From the NCBI RefSeq assembly GCF_030253575.1, contig NC_080561.1, forward strand, positions 4,703,001-4,767,000: 64,000 bases of DNA. Reading direction: 5' to 3'. The translations under genes and the position numbers were made by a program. The notes under the pieces are model-generated. The model made no database searches. It was not told the origin of the DNA and worked only from the letters and a program-made list of their open reading frames with translations. Source of the stretch: Rhododendron vialii. Its lineage: Eukaryota > Streptophyta > Magnoliopsida > Ericales > Ericaceae. Of this stretch, positions 1 through 14,394 are shown piece by piece (the first letter of the stretch is position 1; each line of letters opens with the position of its first letter).

Positions 1-3932
<3,932 letters not shown>

Positions 3933-4739
3933 TTATGATACAAGGTAAAGTATTTTTGTCAAAGGAGCTGGAAATTTTTTGTTTGGGTTAGTTTTTGTGT
4001 TCTGTCTGTATCTTCTGGAAAACATAGAAAACGTATTTGGTTTACTTTTTTTCAAACTTGTCTTTGTTCTTCACAAGAGTCCATTTTTAGCATGAGATCG
4101 AAAGGTGTTTTCAAATTCTGGAAAACTATTTTGCGCTGAAAAAGTCGTAAGATGCGCTAATGACTGGTGTTTCTCGTTTTCAGACAGTTTTAGAAAAGCA
4201 TTCTAGAAAAGTGATTTTCATAACTACTGCCTTTTTTCTCTGGTTAAAGGATCTTCAAATATTTACTTCTTCGTTAACTTTACCTAAATTTCGCTGTTCG
4301 CTGGATCTTGTAGTTCAAGAGATGGTGGAAGCAACAGGTTCTTAATTTCCTACGGAGCAATGGATCAAGTACGCACTGGGGTTATTGTCTGTTCTTTTCC
4401 AGTGCTGTAATGTTTAACTGCTCTAGGGTAACTTAAATTTCTCATGAATGGTGAATAAGTTCGGGGACATTCTTCTGGTATACTAATACAAAAATTTTAC
4501 GGGCATTATTCGATACTGTTGTATGTACTCTTGATTTCCTCACAGAAGCTGTGGGTTTTTGTCATATAGAGGAGCTGTGTTTCCGATGCATTTCTATGCT
4601 TACATGAAAGCATGGCAGAACTGTTTATTAAAGAACAAAAGCCATTAGAAATGATGATAAGAGTGTAAGTTTGAAGGATCAAGTCAACTTTTGGGAATGA
4701 ACTTTTTTGCGAAATTCGTGTTATCTGATGTATCATCTG
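3933..4739. other. Hexokinase 3' UTR and spacer
   Basis: AT-rich, no recognisable coding segment. The first part is presumably the hexokinase 3' UTR; no clear single poly(A) signal could be assigned. Confidence 0.5.
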
Positions 4740-5129
4740 TTGCATCATCCATTTCAGGTACCGATTACGCATGAAGTATCTGTAAATAACTGCGCTATGT
4801 TGAAGCCGCGAATTGCCCAATACCTGAATACTGCAAGGAACTCCTCTCTGAGCTTTTGGTCCAACTTCTTCATGTTCCTATTTCCTAGTCCCCTTAACAG
4901 CAGCAACTTGCCTCGTGTGGTGTAAAAAAGCACCATGAACCTTGCCAGAGTCGTCCGATCGCATAATTCTCAGTCGAACGCCATGAACGTGTCTGACCCC
5001 TTGAATCCGTTCTTCCTCTGTTTCCCGATGAGTTTCCAGGGGGATGGAAATGCCATAGCTGATGCAAAGGAGATCTTGTCGTGACTTCTCCAATCTCATA
5101 GACACCAAAACCAGATTAGCAAATGACAT
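4740..5129 (-). pseudogene. p32/MAM33-like mitochondrial glycoprotein relic
   Basis: Three minus-strand segments, in changing frames but in family order, resemble the C-terminal half of plant mitochondrial glycoprotein (p32/MAM33) proteins. Positions 5129-4878 carry the beta-strand part (LVSMRLEKSRQDLLCISYG). About 4900-4800 carries KLDQKLREEFL and then WAIRGFN, compared with a remembered family pattern of LDENLQKAF..YLEIRGI. About 4820-4740 carries IYRYFMRNRYLKWM, compared with FLHEYM..YLLWLK. Frame changes and stops make it a pseudogene. The match is by eye to remembered sequences, so it is tentative; exons of an unrelated gene are the alternative. Confidence 0.42.
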
Positions 5130-6392
5130 AAAGTAGCTAAGTAAACTTAAACTTGACTGCTCTTAATCAAAGTCAACCTAACTCCATTTGATGAACAATC
5201 CCTCTTCTAACCCACGTATGAGCCGAAAAAACAAGAAGCTAACCACAATATTCAAACACCAGTGAGACAATACCTTTTACCGTTAAAGAGTGGGATAAAA
5301 GATAGGATAAAGATGATGGAGATTACTTTTGACTGTTAGATGTGCAGGAAGATAATCCGGAAAAGTGAGACTAGCTAATACCACCTCTTCCCTATCCCCA
5401 ACATGACATACTAAATGGACAAATAGTGAGGCCCATCCTTGAGTAGAGGCGAGAAAGGCTGGCGCCTCGGGCCCCCAATTTTTGTAGGGTGTTATACTAG
5501 GTATAAAAAATAAACCTAATATGCTAGCATAATTACTGCTTTTGTTGCCAAAAATGCAAAAAAAAAAGAAAGAAAGAAAGTGATATTTAAGTGATACTTT
5601 TATGTTCTTGTCATGGTCCCTACTTGCAAAATTTTAATGTACCTTATTACACGATTTTTATTTTATTTTGTGATTGATTTGCTGATTATTTTGTTTACCT
5701 ATAAAAGCACGTAAAGGGCCCCAATTTAGAAGTTCGCCTCAGACCTCCAAAATATCATGGACTACCCTGCAAATAGTCCCACCTTGTCCAGTCCAATGGT
5801 TAGTCTCGGATGTACTAAACACATGACTTGAGTAATAATGAGAAACATGTGGGGCCGCCTTGTATTCCTAATCTTAAATTCCACCTTTCTAGTCCAGCAA
5901 TCAAACGAGCCCCAAGATGTCCCTATACAGATTTTGTGAAGGCCTTGAAATTCTCATGCCTTCATAGATATCTTGTTCTCCAACTGGAAAACCAGTTCTA
6001 TCTTAGGAATAGGAGCTTCGTCGTTTCACCATCATATCCCAAGGGTATTTGTTACAATTCTTGATCTCTCTTGCTACGCTTAAAGCCAAGAAGATAGCAA
6101 ATTATTGGGGAATCTAACTCACTCACCTCAAGTCACAATTCACTATACACACGAGCGATATCCTGTTCAGAACCAAATTGTCTGAAATCTAGCACAATTT
6201 GAAGCAAAAAATACTACTCCGTATATACTCAACCAAGTCCTCCCTCACTTTCTTCAAATTACCGAAGAACAATCACAATGCAAGCACAGGAAGAAAAAAA
6301 ACAAAATGCAACAATCAGTTTAGTCTCGGCAAACACAATGTAACACAAGCATTTCAGGCACCGGTGCTCATTTCAAGCATTAGATATGTCGA
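5130..6392. other. Spacer with degraded dispersed repeat
   Basis: No gene seen. Positions 5450-5760 hold a repeat bounded by G/C-rich words (GGCGCCTCGGGCCCCC at the left, CGCCTCAGACCTCC at the right). The same words recur, partly inverted, at 34455-34810, so this is a dispersed non-autonomous element, possibly hAT-derived. The rest is featureless AT-rich DNA. Confidence 0.4.
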
Positions 6393-6672
6393 TCCAGTAC
6401 ACTTTCCAACCCACCACATTCAATCGCCAATGACAGGATACATGAGCAATTCCAATTCCCTGATTCGATCAAGGTTCTTCACCATTAACAGCCTAAGCCT
6501 TATCTTCACAAGAAATTGCAGATTCAAGTGACTCCAGTACACTTTCCAACCCACCACATTCAATCGCCAATGACAGGATACATGAGCAATTCCAATTCCC
6601 TGATTCGATCAAGGTTCTTCACCATTAACAGCCTAAGCCTTATCTTCACAAGAAATTGCAGATTCAAGTGAC
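6393..6672. repeat. Perfect 140-bp tandem duplication
   Basis: Positions 6393-6532 and 6533-6672 read the same base for base as far as I can compare by eye. The unit ends with the words that align to the last codons of the neighbouring dehydrogenase gene (GATTCAAGTGAC against GACTCAAGTGAC at about 7551), so it duplicates the 3' end of the adjacent pseudogene. Lack of divergence implies a recent event, or an assembly artefact. Confidence 0.9.
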
Positions 6673-7083
6673 TGCTTGTTCGGCTGCTTGAGTGCCACTA
6701 TGGAGCTTGGGCACCCCGTTTGCCCTCCCCATGATCCTTCAACAAAAGAAAAAGATTCTGAGACTGCTGCCAGTCCAAGCAAATCAAGCCCCATACTTTC
6801 ATACTCCAAAGTCCAAACAAAACCCTGAATCCTTCATCAAACGATTCTCAGAAGACGGCCTCAAGTCCCTCATTGAAATGCTGTTCCCAGACAAGGTGAC
6901 CAGTTTCGATCCAGCCACCCAGTTGGTACACAACTCAATTGAGACCCGATTTTTCGGCAAAAATAAAGCCTTCCAGGCTTCCACTGCTCCTACCACCATT
7001 GAAGCAAAGGTGATTTCATTACGATTGGTACAAGATAACGAATATTTGGGAATCTTCTTCACTTCCCCAAGACACACTAGCAC
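6493..7083 (-). pseudogene. Beta-hydroxyacid dehydrogenase 3' relic (tandem paralogue)
   Basis: The minus-strand reading matches the C-terminal 140 or so residues of the intact dehydrogenase next door in order. NRNEITFASMVVGAVEAW aligns with LANQITIASTMVGLIEGL, NWVAGSKLVTLSGNSISMRD with ATGAAGSKSLDLYGKRILDRD, and RLMKDSGFCLDFGV with HFVKDLGICLKECQ. Further on the frame is broken, but the nucleotides still follow the intact gene to its stop. The Rossmann half and the active-site lysine block are missing. It lies about 450 bp from the intact gene on the same strand, so it is a truncated tandem duplicate rather than a retrocopy from elsewhere. Confidence 0.8.
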
Positions 7084-7532
7084 TGGGAACTGAAAGCCAC
7101 AAACTCCACATACACAAACAAAATGCTTTTCAGAATGAAAGCATCAAATTATAGCAACAAAAACTCTAGGAACACAACTTTAGAACGCAACTCCGCGCAC
7201 TACTACATTCAGAAGCGTTCAATGTATGAGGGCCCACATACATCGAATAGGCAACATGCAATATCTCAATCAAGTTCCTCACTTTCTTCAGTTCACATCA
7301 AAACAATCCCAATACAACTATCAAAAACCAGTGACAAACAGTTCAAGTCTCAGCATAACATAAGAGAAACTAAAACCTTATTGTTATCATTGCTCATATT
7401 TATCATCTTAAATATATCAATATATACACTTTTCCAACAACCCAATTCATTCAAAACCCAAATATTGAAAACCATACACATCTAATTCCAAATTACCAAA
7501 TTAAGATCAAGTTTTTCTCACTATTACCAGTC
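7084..7532. other. Spacer between dehydrogenase pseudogene and gene
   Basis: AT-rich DNA that includes the 3' UTR of the intact minus-strand dehydrogenase. Nothing else recognised. Confidence 0.5.
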
Positions 7533-8582
7533 TCAAGCCTTCTCTTTCACAGACTCAAGTGACATGTTATTCATCCGCTCGAGCGCCAAAACCAGCGCCT
7601 GGGTGCCCAAATCCCCCTCCCCATGAGCCTTAAGCGAGATATAAAGCTGCTGAGCCAATGCCAGCCCAGGCAAAGCCAGCCCCATACTCTGACACTCCTT
7701 CAAACAAATCCCCAAATCCTTCACAAAATGGTTCACGAAAAACCCGGGTTCGAAATCCCGGTCCAGTATCCTCTTCCCGTACAAATCCAACGATTTTGAC
7801 CCGGCTGCCCCGGTCGCAATCGCGTCCAGATACAAACCCAGATTCAAACCGGCTTTGTGTGCGTATATCAAACCCTCTATCAACCCCACCATGGTTGAAG
7901 CAATGGTGATCTGGTTAGCCAGTTTACAAAACTGCCCCTTCCCCGGCCCACCCATGTAGTTGACTTTCCCGAGGAGGGAGAAGATGGGTTTCAAGCGGTT
8001 AACGGTTTGTTCCTCGCCGCCGGCGAAGATGGTCAGGGTTCCGTCCCTGGCACCGCGGTCGCCGCCGGAGACGGGGGCGTCGACGGAGGAGCAGGACTTG
8101 GTGGCGGCGGCGGCGTGGATCTCGGCTGCGAGGGAGGGGTCGGAGGTGGTCATGTCGACGAGGGTCCCGGTGGGTGCGAGGCCGGCGAGGGCGCCGGAGT
8201 CGGGGTGAAGGATGACGTGGCGGACATCGGAGGGGTAGCCGACGATGGAGAAAACGACGTCGGATTGGGCGGCGACGAGGGCAGGGGACGGGGCCCACGC
8301 GGCGCCGAGGTCTAGGAGGGGCTGGGATTTCGATCGGGTGCGGGTGAAGAGGGTGAGGGCGTAGCCGGCCTTGAGGAGGTGGACGCACATGGACCGCCCC
8401 ATCACGCCCGTGCCGATCCAGCCCAGGCGGGTGTTGGATGGGCTTATTGGGTCTGCGGTGGTGGAGGAGGCGGTGGCCATGGGGCGGAGGTGGGTGGTGG
8501 CGGTGGTGGGTGAGGGAGGTGGGAAGAGGGCGTGGGAGTGGAAGTGGGTGTGGAGTGAGCGGAGTAGAGAGGGCAGTCTCAT
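7533..8582 (-). CDS. 3-hydroxyisobutyrate dehydrogenase-like protein (beta-HAD family), intronless
   Basis: 349 residues, intact, single exon. The family oxidises small beta-hydroxyacids with NAD(P); plant members of this clade are annotated as probable 3-hydroxyisobutyrate dehydrogenase-like proteins, with a true substrate that is often unclear. Residues 1 to about 45 are rich in Ser, Thr, Pro and His with few acids, consistent with an organelle transit peptide. The Rossmann dinucleotide motif GWIGTGVMGRSM is at 54-65, the substrate motif DAPVSGGDRGARDG at 168-181, and the catalytic Lys220 lies in GQFCKLANQ. The C-terminal helical domain has GSKSLDLYGKRILDRDFEPG at 261-280. Met35 could be an alternative cytosolic start. 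The gene is much more GC-rich than its surroundings. A dead partial copy lies just downstream (6493-7083). Confidence 0.93.
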   Translation of the reverse strand: MRLPSLLRSLHTHFHSHALFPPPSPTTATTHLRPMATASSTTADPISPSNTRLGWIGTGVMGRSMCVHLLKAGYALTLFTRTRSKSQPLLDLGAAWAPSPALVAAQSDVVFSIVGYPSDVRHVILHPDSGALAGLAPTGTLVDMTTSDPSLAAEIHAAAATKSCSSVDAPVSGGDRGARDGTLTIFAGGEEQTVNRLKPIFSLLGKVNYMGGPGKGQFCKLANQITIASTMVGLIEGLIYAHKAGLNLGLYLDAIATGAAGSKSLDLYGKRILDRDFEPGFFVNHFVKDLGICLKECQSMGLALPGLALAQQLYISLKAHGEGDLGTQALVLALERMNNMSLESVKEKA

Positions 8583-8767
8583 TCCCTTATTTTTTCTCCT
8601 TGGAGTGGCAGTTTATCCTGTAATATCGCAAATGGTTAACCAGTAGGAGGTCAATTTTGGGCATGCAGCACAATTTAGCCCTAATTTCCACTAATCTTTT
8701 TTTTTTTCAATATTTTGTCAAAAATTAAATTATTTCCACTGATTAATACATCCAATATAAACAAATA
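8583..8767. promoter_or_regulatory. Upstream region of the dehydrogenase gene (minus)
   Basis: Presumed 5' UTR and promoter of the minus-strand dehydrogenase. A MITE starts about 185 bp upstream of the start codon. No core element assigned with confidence. Confidence 0.3.
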
Positions 8768-9001
8768 CTCAATCTCTTCCTATTTAATTGTCCACTGCAG
8801 TTTTGCGTGCATTTTCAACGGTTTATATCTCTCGACGTATATTACGTTTTATGTTTTTAAAATCATTATTTTATAAAAAAAAAATGAAGATCTATTAAAC
8901 AATATCTATGTTGCATATTTTTAGCAATATACGTTGAGAGATATAAACTGTTAAAAATGTACGCAAAATCGTAATGGACAATTAAATAGGAATGGAGGGA
9001 G
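8768..9001. mobile_element. Stowaway-like MITE
   Basis: Long imperfect inverted repeat of about 234 bp. The right end is GGAATGGAGGGAG followed by TA; the left end is TA followed by CTCAATCTCTTCC. The arms share TATTTAATTGTCCA and GTTTATATCTCTC. Terminal CTCCCTCC-type words and TA target duplications are typical of Stowaway/Mariner MITEs. Confidence 0.8.
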
Positions 9002-9313
9002 TAGCTATCAGAAGTGGTCAACTTCTAGCCCACCGAAATTGCCACCTTAGTAATTTTGGAAAATATATATTTGATAACTTGGTGGGAGACGGAGAGTTAA
9101 TACACACCTTTTTTTTTTGATCGGCATTAATACACACCTCAATTAATCAAATTATGAGGACACCAATCCCAAAGTGACTAGCAAGAGTCCAGGGCCCTTC
9201 ACCATCGAGCATTCGAGCAACCTTTTATAGCGTCTCTTTGCTAATAATTTTGGGGTCACTTCACCCCACGCGTAAATATGTGAAACGATTGTAAAAGGGG
9301 TTGTAGGGATTAA

Positions 9314-9551
9314 GGCCCCGTTTCGGAAACGAAAATAAGTATTTATTTTTTAAGAAGACAATTTTAAGCTCAAAAATCATGTGTTTATGTAAATAATTTT
9401 CCTATCAATATGGATTTTGTTTGATAGATCTCATTGAAATCTTTTATACGGTGAAAAAAATTTAAAAAATAAGTTTTTATTTATATTATTTTTAAATTTA
9501 AAAATGTGAAATAAGTATTTATTTTTTAAGAAGGTGTTCTGGAACGGAACC
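9314..9551 (+). mobile_element. MITE family I, copy 1 (Tourist-like)
   Basis: About 238 bp, starting GGCCCCGTTTCGGAAAC and ending GTTCTGGAACGGAACC, which are imperfect inverted termini. TAA flanks it on both sides, as for PIF/Harbinger (Tourist) insertions. The interior shares GATAGATCTCATTGA with copy 2. Confidence 0.7.
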
Positions 9552-9634
9552 TAATTCGAAGTGTGCGCAAATTAGCTCGGGACACCCTACATTCCAAAAA
9601 CCAAAAACAAAAAAAAAAATGTGTATTAAAGTGT

Positions 9635-9873
9635 GGCCCCATTCTAGAACGATAAATAAGTACTTATTTTTTAAGAAGGCAATTTCAAGCTAAAAAATTA
9701 TGTGTTTAGGCAAATAATTTTCCTATCACTATGGATCTTGTTTGATAGATCTCATTGAGATCTTTAATACGGTGTAAAAAAATTTAAAAAATTATTTTTC
9801 ATTTACATTATTTTTGAGTTTGAAAATATGAAATAAGTACTTATATTTTAAGAAGGTGTTCTGGAACAGAACC
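9635..9873 (+). mobile_element. MITE family I, copy 2
   Basis: Same family and orientation as the copy at 9314, roughly 85% alike by eye. It starts GGCCCCATTCTAGAAC and ends GTTCTGGAACAGAACC. Confidence 0.7.
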
Positions 9874-10862
9874 TGTATAATATTACAGTATGTGCTCACA
9901 TTTATATGAGTACATAAAAATCCGTTCTGTTTTATAATATAGATGTGACAAAAAAAGTGCAAAAGTGGGCCTATTTTTTTGTTTGGTGCGAGTGTGCTAG
10001 GTGTGGTATTTATGTTTTTTAAGGAATAAATGCAAGAAAAGGATAAGAGTTTATTTTTTCCGATCCATTTTATAATAATATATATAAATCAGAAGAGCCT
10101 CACCTCATTTTCTTTCCTCTTCTTTTTTTCATACTGTTTTATCCGATAATATCGTACTAATAATGGAGTATTCATCAAGAACAAGTGTACGACTATTCGA
10201 TAAGGGTCGTAAAAAAAATAAGGGTCATCAAAAAAGTCCGACTATTCAAAAAAAAAAAAAGTATGACTATTCGACGAGCCCATTCTAGCACACCTTCTTA
10301 AAAAATAAGTATTTATTTCACATTTTCAAATTCAAAATAATATAAATGAAAAATAATTTTTTGATTTTTTTTGCACCATATTAAAGATCTCAATGATATC
10401 TTTCAAACAAGATCCATATTGCATGAATGTTGGATATAACTTGTGGTATCTTACCATATCAGCTTCGCGTACTTTTTTTTCCCCTTATGTTTTTTTGTAA
10501 TGTCATCTTTTTTAGTAGTAGTATATTAAAAAGTTGAATTCAGAGGCTGAGGGATAGGTCCAGTTTTGTGAGCAGCAATGCTAGTAGAGTTTTTGTCTCT
10601 TCGAAACTCTCTTAATGCATTTCTTTTTTTGTTGTAATGATTTTATTTCTTACCATTATGATAGTGAAATTTTCTTTGCCGTAAAAAAAAAAAAAAAAAA
10701 AAAAGAAAAAAAGAAAAAAAAGAGTGGTAGGAAAACAAAAAGGTGCAAAGTGCACCATGTTCAAAAACGACATCTCAAGGTACTCAATTAAACATTCTTC
10801 CATATTCATTCACATAGCAATCCATGAAAGAAACAGAATTTAGTCAAATATCCGTGAAGAAT
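9874..10862. other. AT-rich spacer with homopolymers
   Basis: Apart from the truncated MITE there is no gene here. A-runs lie near 10246-10260 and 10683-10722. The last part is probably 3' UTR of the minus-strand DUF538 gene. Confidence 0.5.
10278..10425 (-). mobile_element. MITE family I, copy 3 (truncated, inverted)
   Basis: Reverse complement of the right two thirds of family I, beginning CCCATTCTAGCACACCTTC; homology stops after the word AAGATCCATATTG. Confidence 0.6.
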
Positions 10863-11941
10863 TTAGGACGTTTGATCCTTGTCTTCCTTCTTGCGAAAAC
10901 CATCAACCTTCTCGCAAAAACCTTCAACCGCCACTGCTCGGTGTCTGGGAGTCTTCGCCAAAAACCCTTTTCCGTCGTTATCATTTTTGACTAAGTAATC
11001 GAACGCCCTTAGCAGCGTCAATTCATCGAAGTCTCTAACGCTCATGACCTCGTGGTACAATAACGTGATGTTAAGTCGATTGCCGTTGATTTCTCTAAGG
11101 CTTTGAGCGATTTCTCCGAGTTGTACGGACAACTCGGAGAAATTGTTAACATCTTGGTCGGGAATTCCCTGTGATGAAACTCCGCAAGAGGGACAGGTTG
11201 GTTTCTCAACCTTCTCTTGTAATACCTCTTCCGGAGTAGGGGAACGTTTAATCGAGTCTGCTTCGGCGATCTTCTCCTCGACTCCGGCAGCAACAGAATA
11301 CTTTGCAGAAGCCAAACAAACAACAAAACAAAAAGCAATCAAATGGTTAGGCAGAGTATATGAATAATTGGACAACATGTATCAATAAAACGCAATTGCA
11401 TTGCTCAACGCCTCAACATGCATATATAGACTTTATCTAAAGAAACCAAAGGGCTTGCACTAGTCTTGCTTACCGGACCGGCGTTCTCGCAACGCGACTC
11501 GCACCCACATCTTGGGGAAGCTTGCAACTTCTCAATCCGCACTACAGATGATGCTGCCCCAGCGGCTATGTCAAAGAAGTCGTCGTTGAAGCGGAGAACA
11601 CTGCTTATTCGAAACCATCCGAAGATGGACTTCACTCTAACCCCGCGAATGTTGGTGATCCCGTCTCTGCGTATTACGCCCGTTACGATCTCATCAAATC
11701 TGAACGGATATGTAAGAGTTTCTGTTGTATAGTGACAGGGTCCTTTTAGGAACACCGAAAATCGGCCGGTGCATCTATCTAGTTTATAGCCTGTGACCTC
11801 CGCGGGCAGGAGACCCACGGGGTACTCGTACTCTTTTAGCACTTCATAGGCGTCGGGGTAAGCGTTGTTTTGTTGTAGGAAAACAGAAACAGAAGAAAGA
11901 ACGGAGAGCGTAAGAATAACGATGGACATTGTCATTGTCAA
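10863..11941 (-). CDS. Secreted DUF538-domain protein with C-terminal extension (two-exon model)
   Basis: Exon 1, 11941-11474, encodes a signal peptide (about residues 1-27) and a DUF538 domain with the hallmark words YEVLKEYEYPVGLLPAEVTG and RCTGRFSVFL, ending near CGCESRCENAGP. A good donor, GTAAGC, follows. A T-rich tract ending in AAAG at about 11301 is a suitable acceptor, and exon 2 (11300-10863) continues in phase 0 for 145 residues, giving 301 in total. The alternative is two separate ORFs (178 and 171 residues), but the hydrophobic N terminus of the second is then just the translated pyrimidine tract. DUF538 proteins are small plant proteins of uncertain function. The extension has a CPSCG motif and is not a family I recognise. 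Three dead DUF538 relatives lie in this window. Confidence 0.6.
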
Positions 11942-12325
11942 ATTATCCTGAACGTGATTGATTGAAATCAGAAACTCAAAAACCTTTTTTTGGGGATGAC
12001 GATGTATATATAACCGTGGGATTTGGTAAACCTCTGGTTGTGAATCGAAGGGGCGGGTAAATAGTGGGAAAAATGACTGGTTCTTCGTTACTTTACTAAA
12101 AATAGCGCGAAGGATATGGGGAATATGACTGGTTCTTCGTTATTTTACTAAAAATAGCCCACGCAAAGGATGGGAGAAAAATGACTGATTCTTCGTTATT
12201 TTACTAAAAGGAAAATTCTAAAATCAGCCCAGTGGGCTGATAATAGTGAGAGTGTGAATGTGTATTAAAAGGTATAAAAAGTACACAGAAATACGTGTTT
12301 TTCTTGTCTTATAGTGTGTTTATCG
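11942..12325. promoter_or_regulatory. Upstream region of the DUF538 gene (minus)
   Basis: Contains a short sequence repeated three times (GACTGGTTCTTCGTTA-type words at about 12076, 12127 and 12183), each followed by a TTTACTAAAA-type word. A TATATATAA-like word near 12005-12012 on the plus strand reads as a plausible TATA box on the minus strand, about 65 bp upstream of the start codon. Confidence 0.4.
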
Positions 12326-12800
12326 TCAGCCCATTAGGCTGACAATAGCAAAACCGTTACTAAAAATAGCACACAAAGGATAGGGGAAAAAAATTAGTTT
12401 GTTCCTTGATTTTTGGGGTGTACAGCAATAGGAGATACTTGTTCGTTGCTTTGAGGTCGTTGTACTTCCGGTTCTTGGATAAATATTCCAAGTTTGTTCT
12501 CCTATATATATAGTATGTTTACTGATCATTTCTTGAGCTTGTCGGTAATTATGACGCCGGTGATTTGTGCTTATGACGCTTGCGATTGTGGATTTGTATT
12601 TGAGCTCGTAATCGCTTATGGTGAAAGTGCAGGCGCTGTTTAAAGTAGGCCTTGAAGTTTCCGGTGGATGTGTATAATTTGAAGCCCGTTGTAACGCCTT
12701 GCGGGAGAAGGCCGATAGGAAAATCATGTTCCTCTAGGACTTCGCCAACAAGAACCACGATGATATTACTTCATCACTGCCTCAATGAACTAACACGAGA
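12326..12800 (-). pseudogene. DUF538 relic 1
   Basis: The minus strand reads VLEEHDFPIGLLPQGVTTG and then, in another frame, ACTFTISDYELKYKSTIA, the first half of a DUF538 domain, followed by decayed ITDKLKK-type words. The frame is broken and the C-terminal half is eroded. It is a dead tandem copy of the gene at 10863-11941 or of a sister gene. Very similar nucleotide stretches recur at 22613 and 23055. Confidence 0.8.
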
Positions 12801-13746
12801 GCATTTTGCATACGCGAAATACTACTCCTACTACGTACGTACGTAGGTACTTTACCCAACGTCGACTAAAAATCTCCAACGGCGTCAAACTAGCTTTCAA
12901 TTGCAGAATAAACCTAAGCATGCCCGGCCCCATCGTAGTCGCATTTCACATCTTTTTCTCTGCCCTTTTAACAAACGAACCAGACTTCGGAACTGCAATG
13001 TTTGCACTACTTTCAGATAAGTAGCTGGGATTGAAGCCATTTTGTTAAACATTACCATTTTCAAGATCAGAAAAACTTCTTCGCAGGCCATTCCGTAAAG
13101 AAAGTTTTATGGAGGCCAATCGCGTGCGTCCAAAGTGTTTTTTGGACGGTTCGGATTGAAAATCAATTATGACTGGTAACAATTAATTATGATCGGTCAT
13201 AATTGAAAATAAATCTCAGCCATTGATTGCGCGAATGGAAGGCGCGAATTGCGCCGCTCCGTCTAGGACGAACACAGGGTTTTAAGTTGATCCAAAGAGG
13301 CGAATGTACATACGTATAAGTGCGACCAAAATGATTTGAAATTAAAATTGTCCTTAGCATAAACCGTGCTCGTGTAAAATTGCCCTTCTTTATTTGTGTT
13401 CTACTAAAGTACTAATATGTACGTATGAAATAAACATATAAAAAAATTAATTAGCCCTCCTCTTTGCCCAACTTATTTAGGATTAAAAAGATGACTAATT
13501 AAGTTCCCTAAACATATTTCATTCCAAGGAACGTCAAAGGAGCCCTAGTTCACAAGGTTACCCTCTTGAACTAACCAACATCAGATCTTTAATGACCAAA
13601 CTACCCACTTCTGGACTTCACTACCCCCAAATTTCTCATTCCCCAGTTCTACTTCTCCAAGGACTTTCTCGTAATCTCACCTGCTTGCCCCTTACCCACG
13701 CTCTCCTCTTTTCTAAGTTTTCTTCCCCTACAAAACCTCAAACGCC

Positions 13747-13787
<41 letters not shown>

Positions 13788-13801
13788 GACTCCTCCAAAA
13801 A
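12801..13801. promoter_or_regulatory. Spacer and 5' region of TIM17 copy A
   Basis: No gene seen in the first 700 bp. A CT microsatellite at about 13757-13790 lies just upstream of the TIM17 start, probably in the 5' UTR; copies B and C have shorter CT tracts in the same place. Confidence 0.5.
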
Positions 13802-14394
13802 ATGGAAACCCAAGAAACATCACGAGGAGAACCCTGCCCGAACCGCATCCTCGTGGACATGGGCAGCGGCTTCGGCTTTGGCGCGGTCGGCGGCTCCGCC
13901 TTCCACTTCATCAAAGGCCTCTGCAACTCCCCCGGAGGCCACCGCCGCGCCGGCGCCTGCCGGGCCGTCCGCTCGAACGCCCCGTGCATCGGCGGGATCT
14001 TCGCCGTGTGGGGCGGCCTCTTCTCCTCCTTCGACTGCGTCATGGTCTACGCCCGTGGGAAGGAGGGGACCTATGGAACTCCGTCACCACCGGTGCCGCC
14101 ACCGGAGGACTCCTCCAGTTGCGCCAGGGCCTCCGCGCCGCCTCCAGCTCCGCCCTCTACTGCGGCGTGTTTTTTGCTTTACTTGAAGGGAATAGGTTTT
14201 GGCTTGATAAGTATATGATTGCGCAGCAGGATATGCCTGTTGTGATTCAGGATAAGAATCCTAATAAGTCCTCTGAGATGACGTCCTCCTCGTCGTCTTC
14301 GTTCGGTGGTGAGGAGGAGGAAGCGAAAGGATTCACGACGGAGGTGTTGGAGAGTTTCGATTCGCCGGTGCCACCGACTTCCGAGTTCAAGTGA
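13802..14394 (+). pseudogene. TIM17: TIM17 copy A (frameshifted)
   Basis: Same protein as the intact copy at 24666 over its whole length: METQETSRGEPCPNRILVDM, then GAVGGSAFHFIKGLCNSPGG, ending SFDSPVPPTSEFK. Near 14064-14068 two extra bases shift the frame after VYARGKEG. The downstream frame continues the family sequence (DLWNSVTTGAATGGLLQLRQ) to the normal stop with no other lesion. The copy is either a very young pseudogene or an intact gene with an assembly error. TIM17 is a four-helix inner-membrane subunit of the TIM23 mitochondrial import channel. Confidence 0.8.

Noticed and set aside
7999-8388. Long arginine- and proline-rich minus-strand frame, and glycine- or valine-rich plus-strand frames, over the dehydrogenase
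   Set aside because: Shadow frames of a GC-rich gene; biased composition only.
13592-13801. Upstream extension of TIM17 copy A to the ATG at 13592
   Set aside because: It translates the CT microsatellite (SLSLSLS) and has no match in the other copies; the family sequence starts at 13802.
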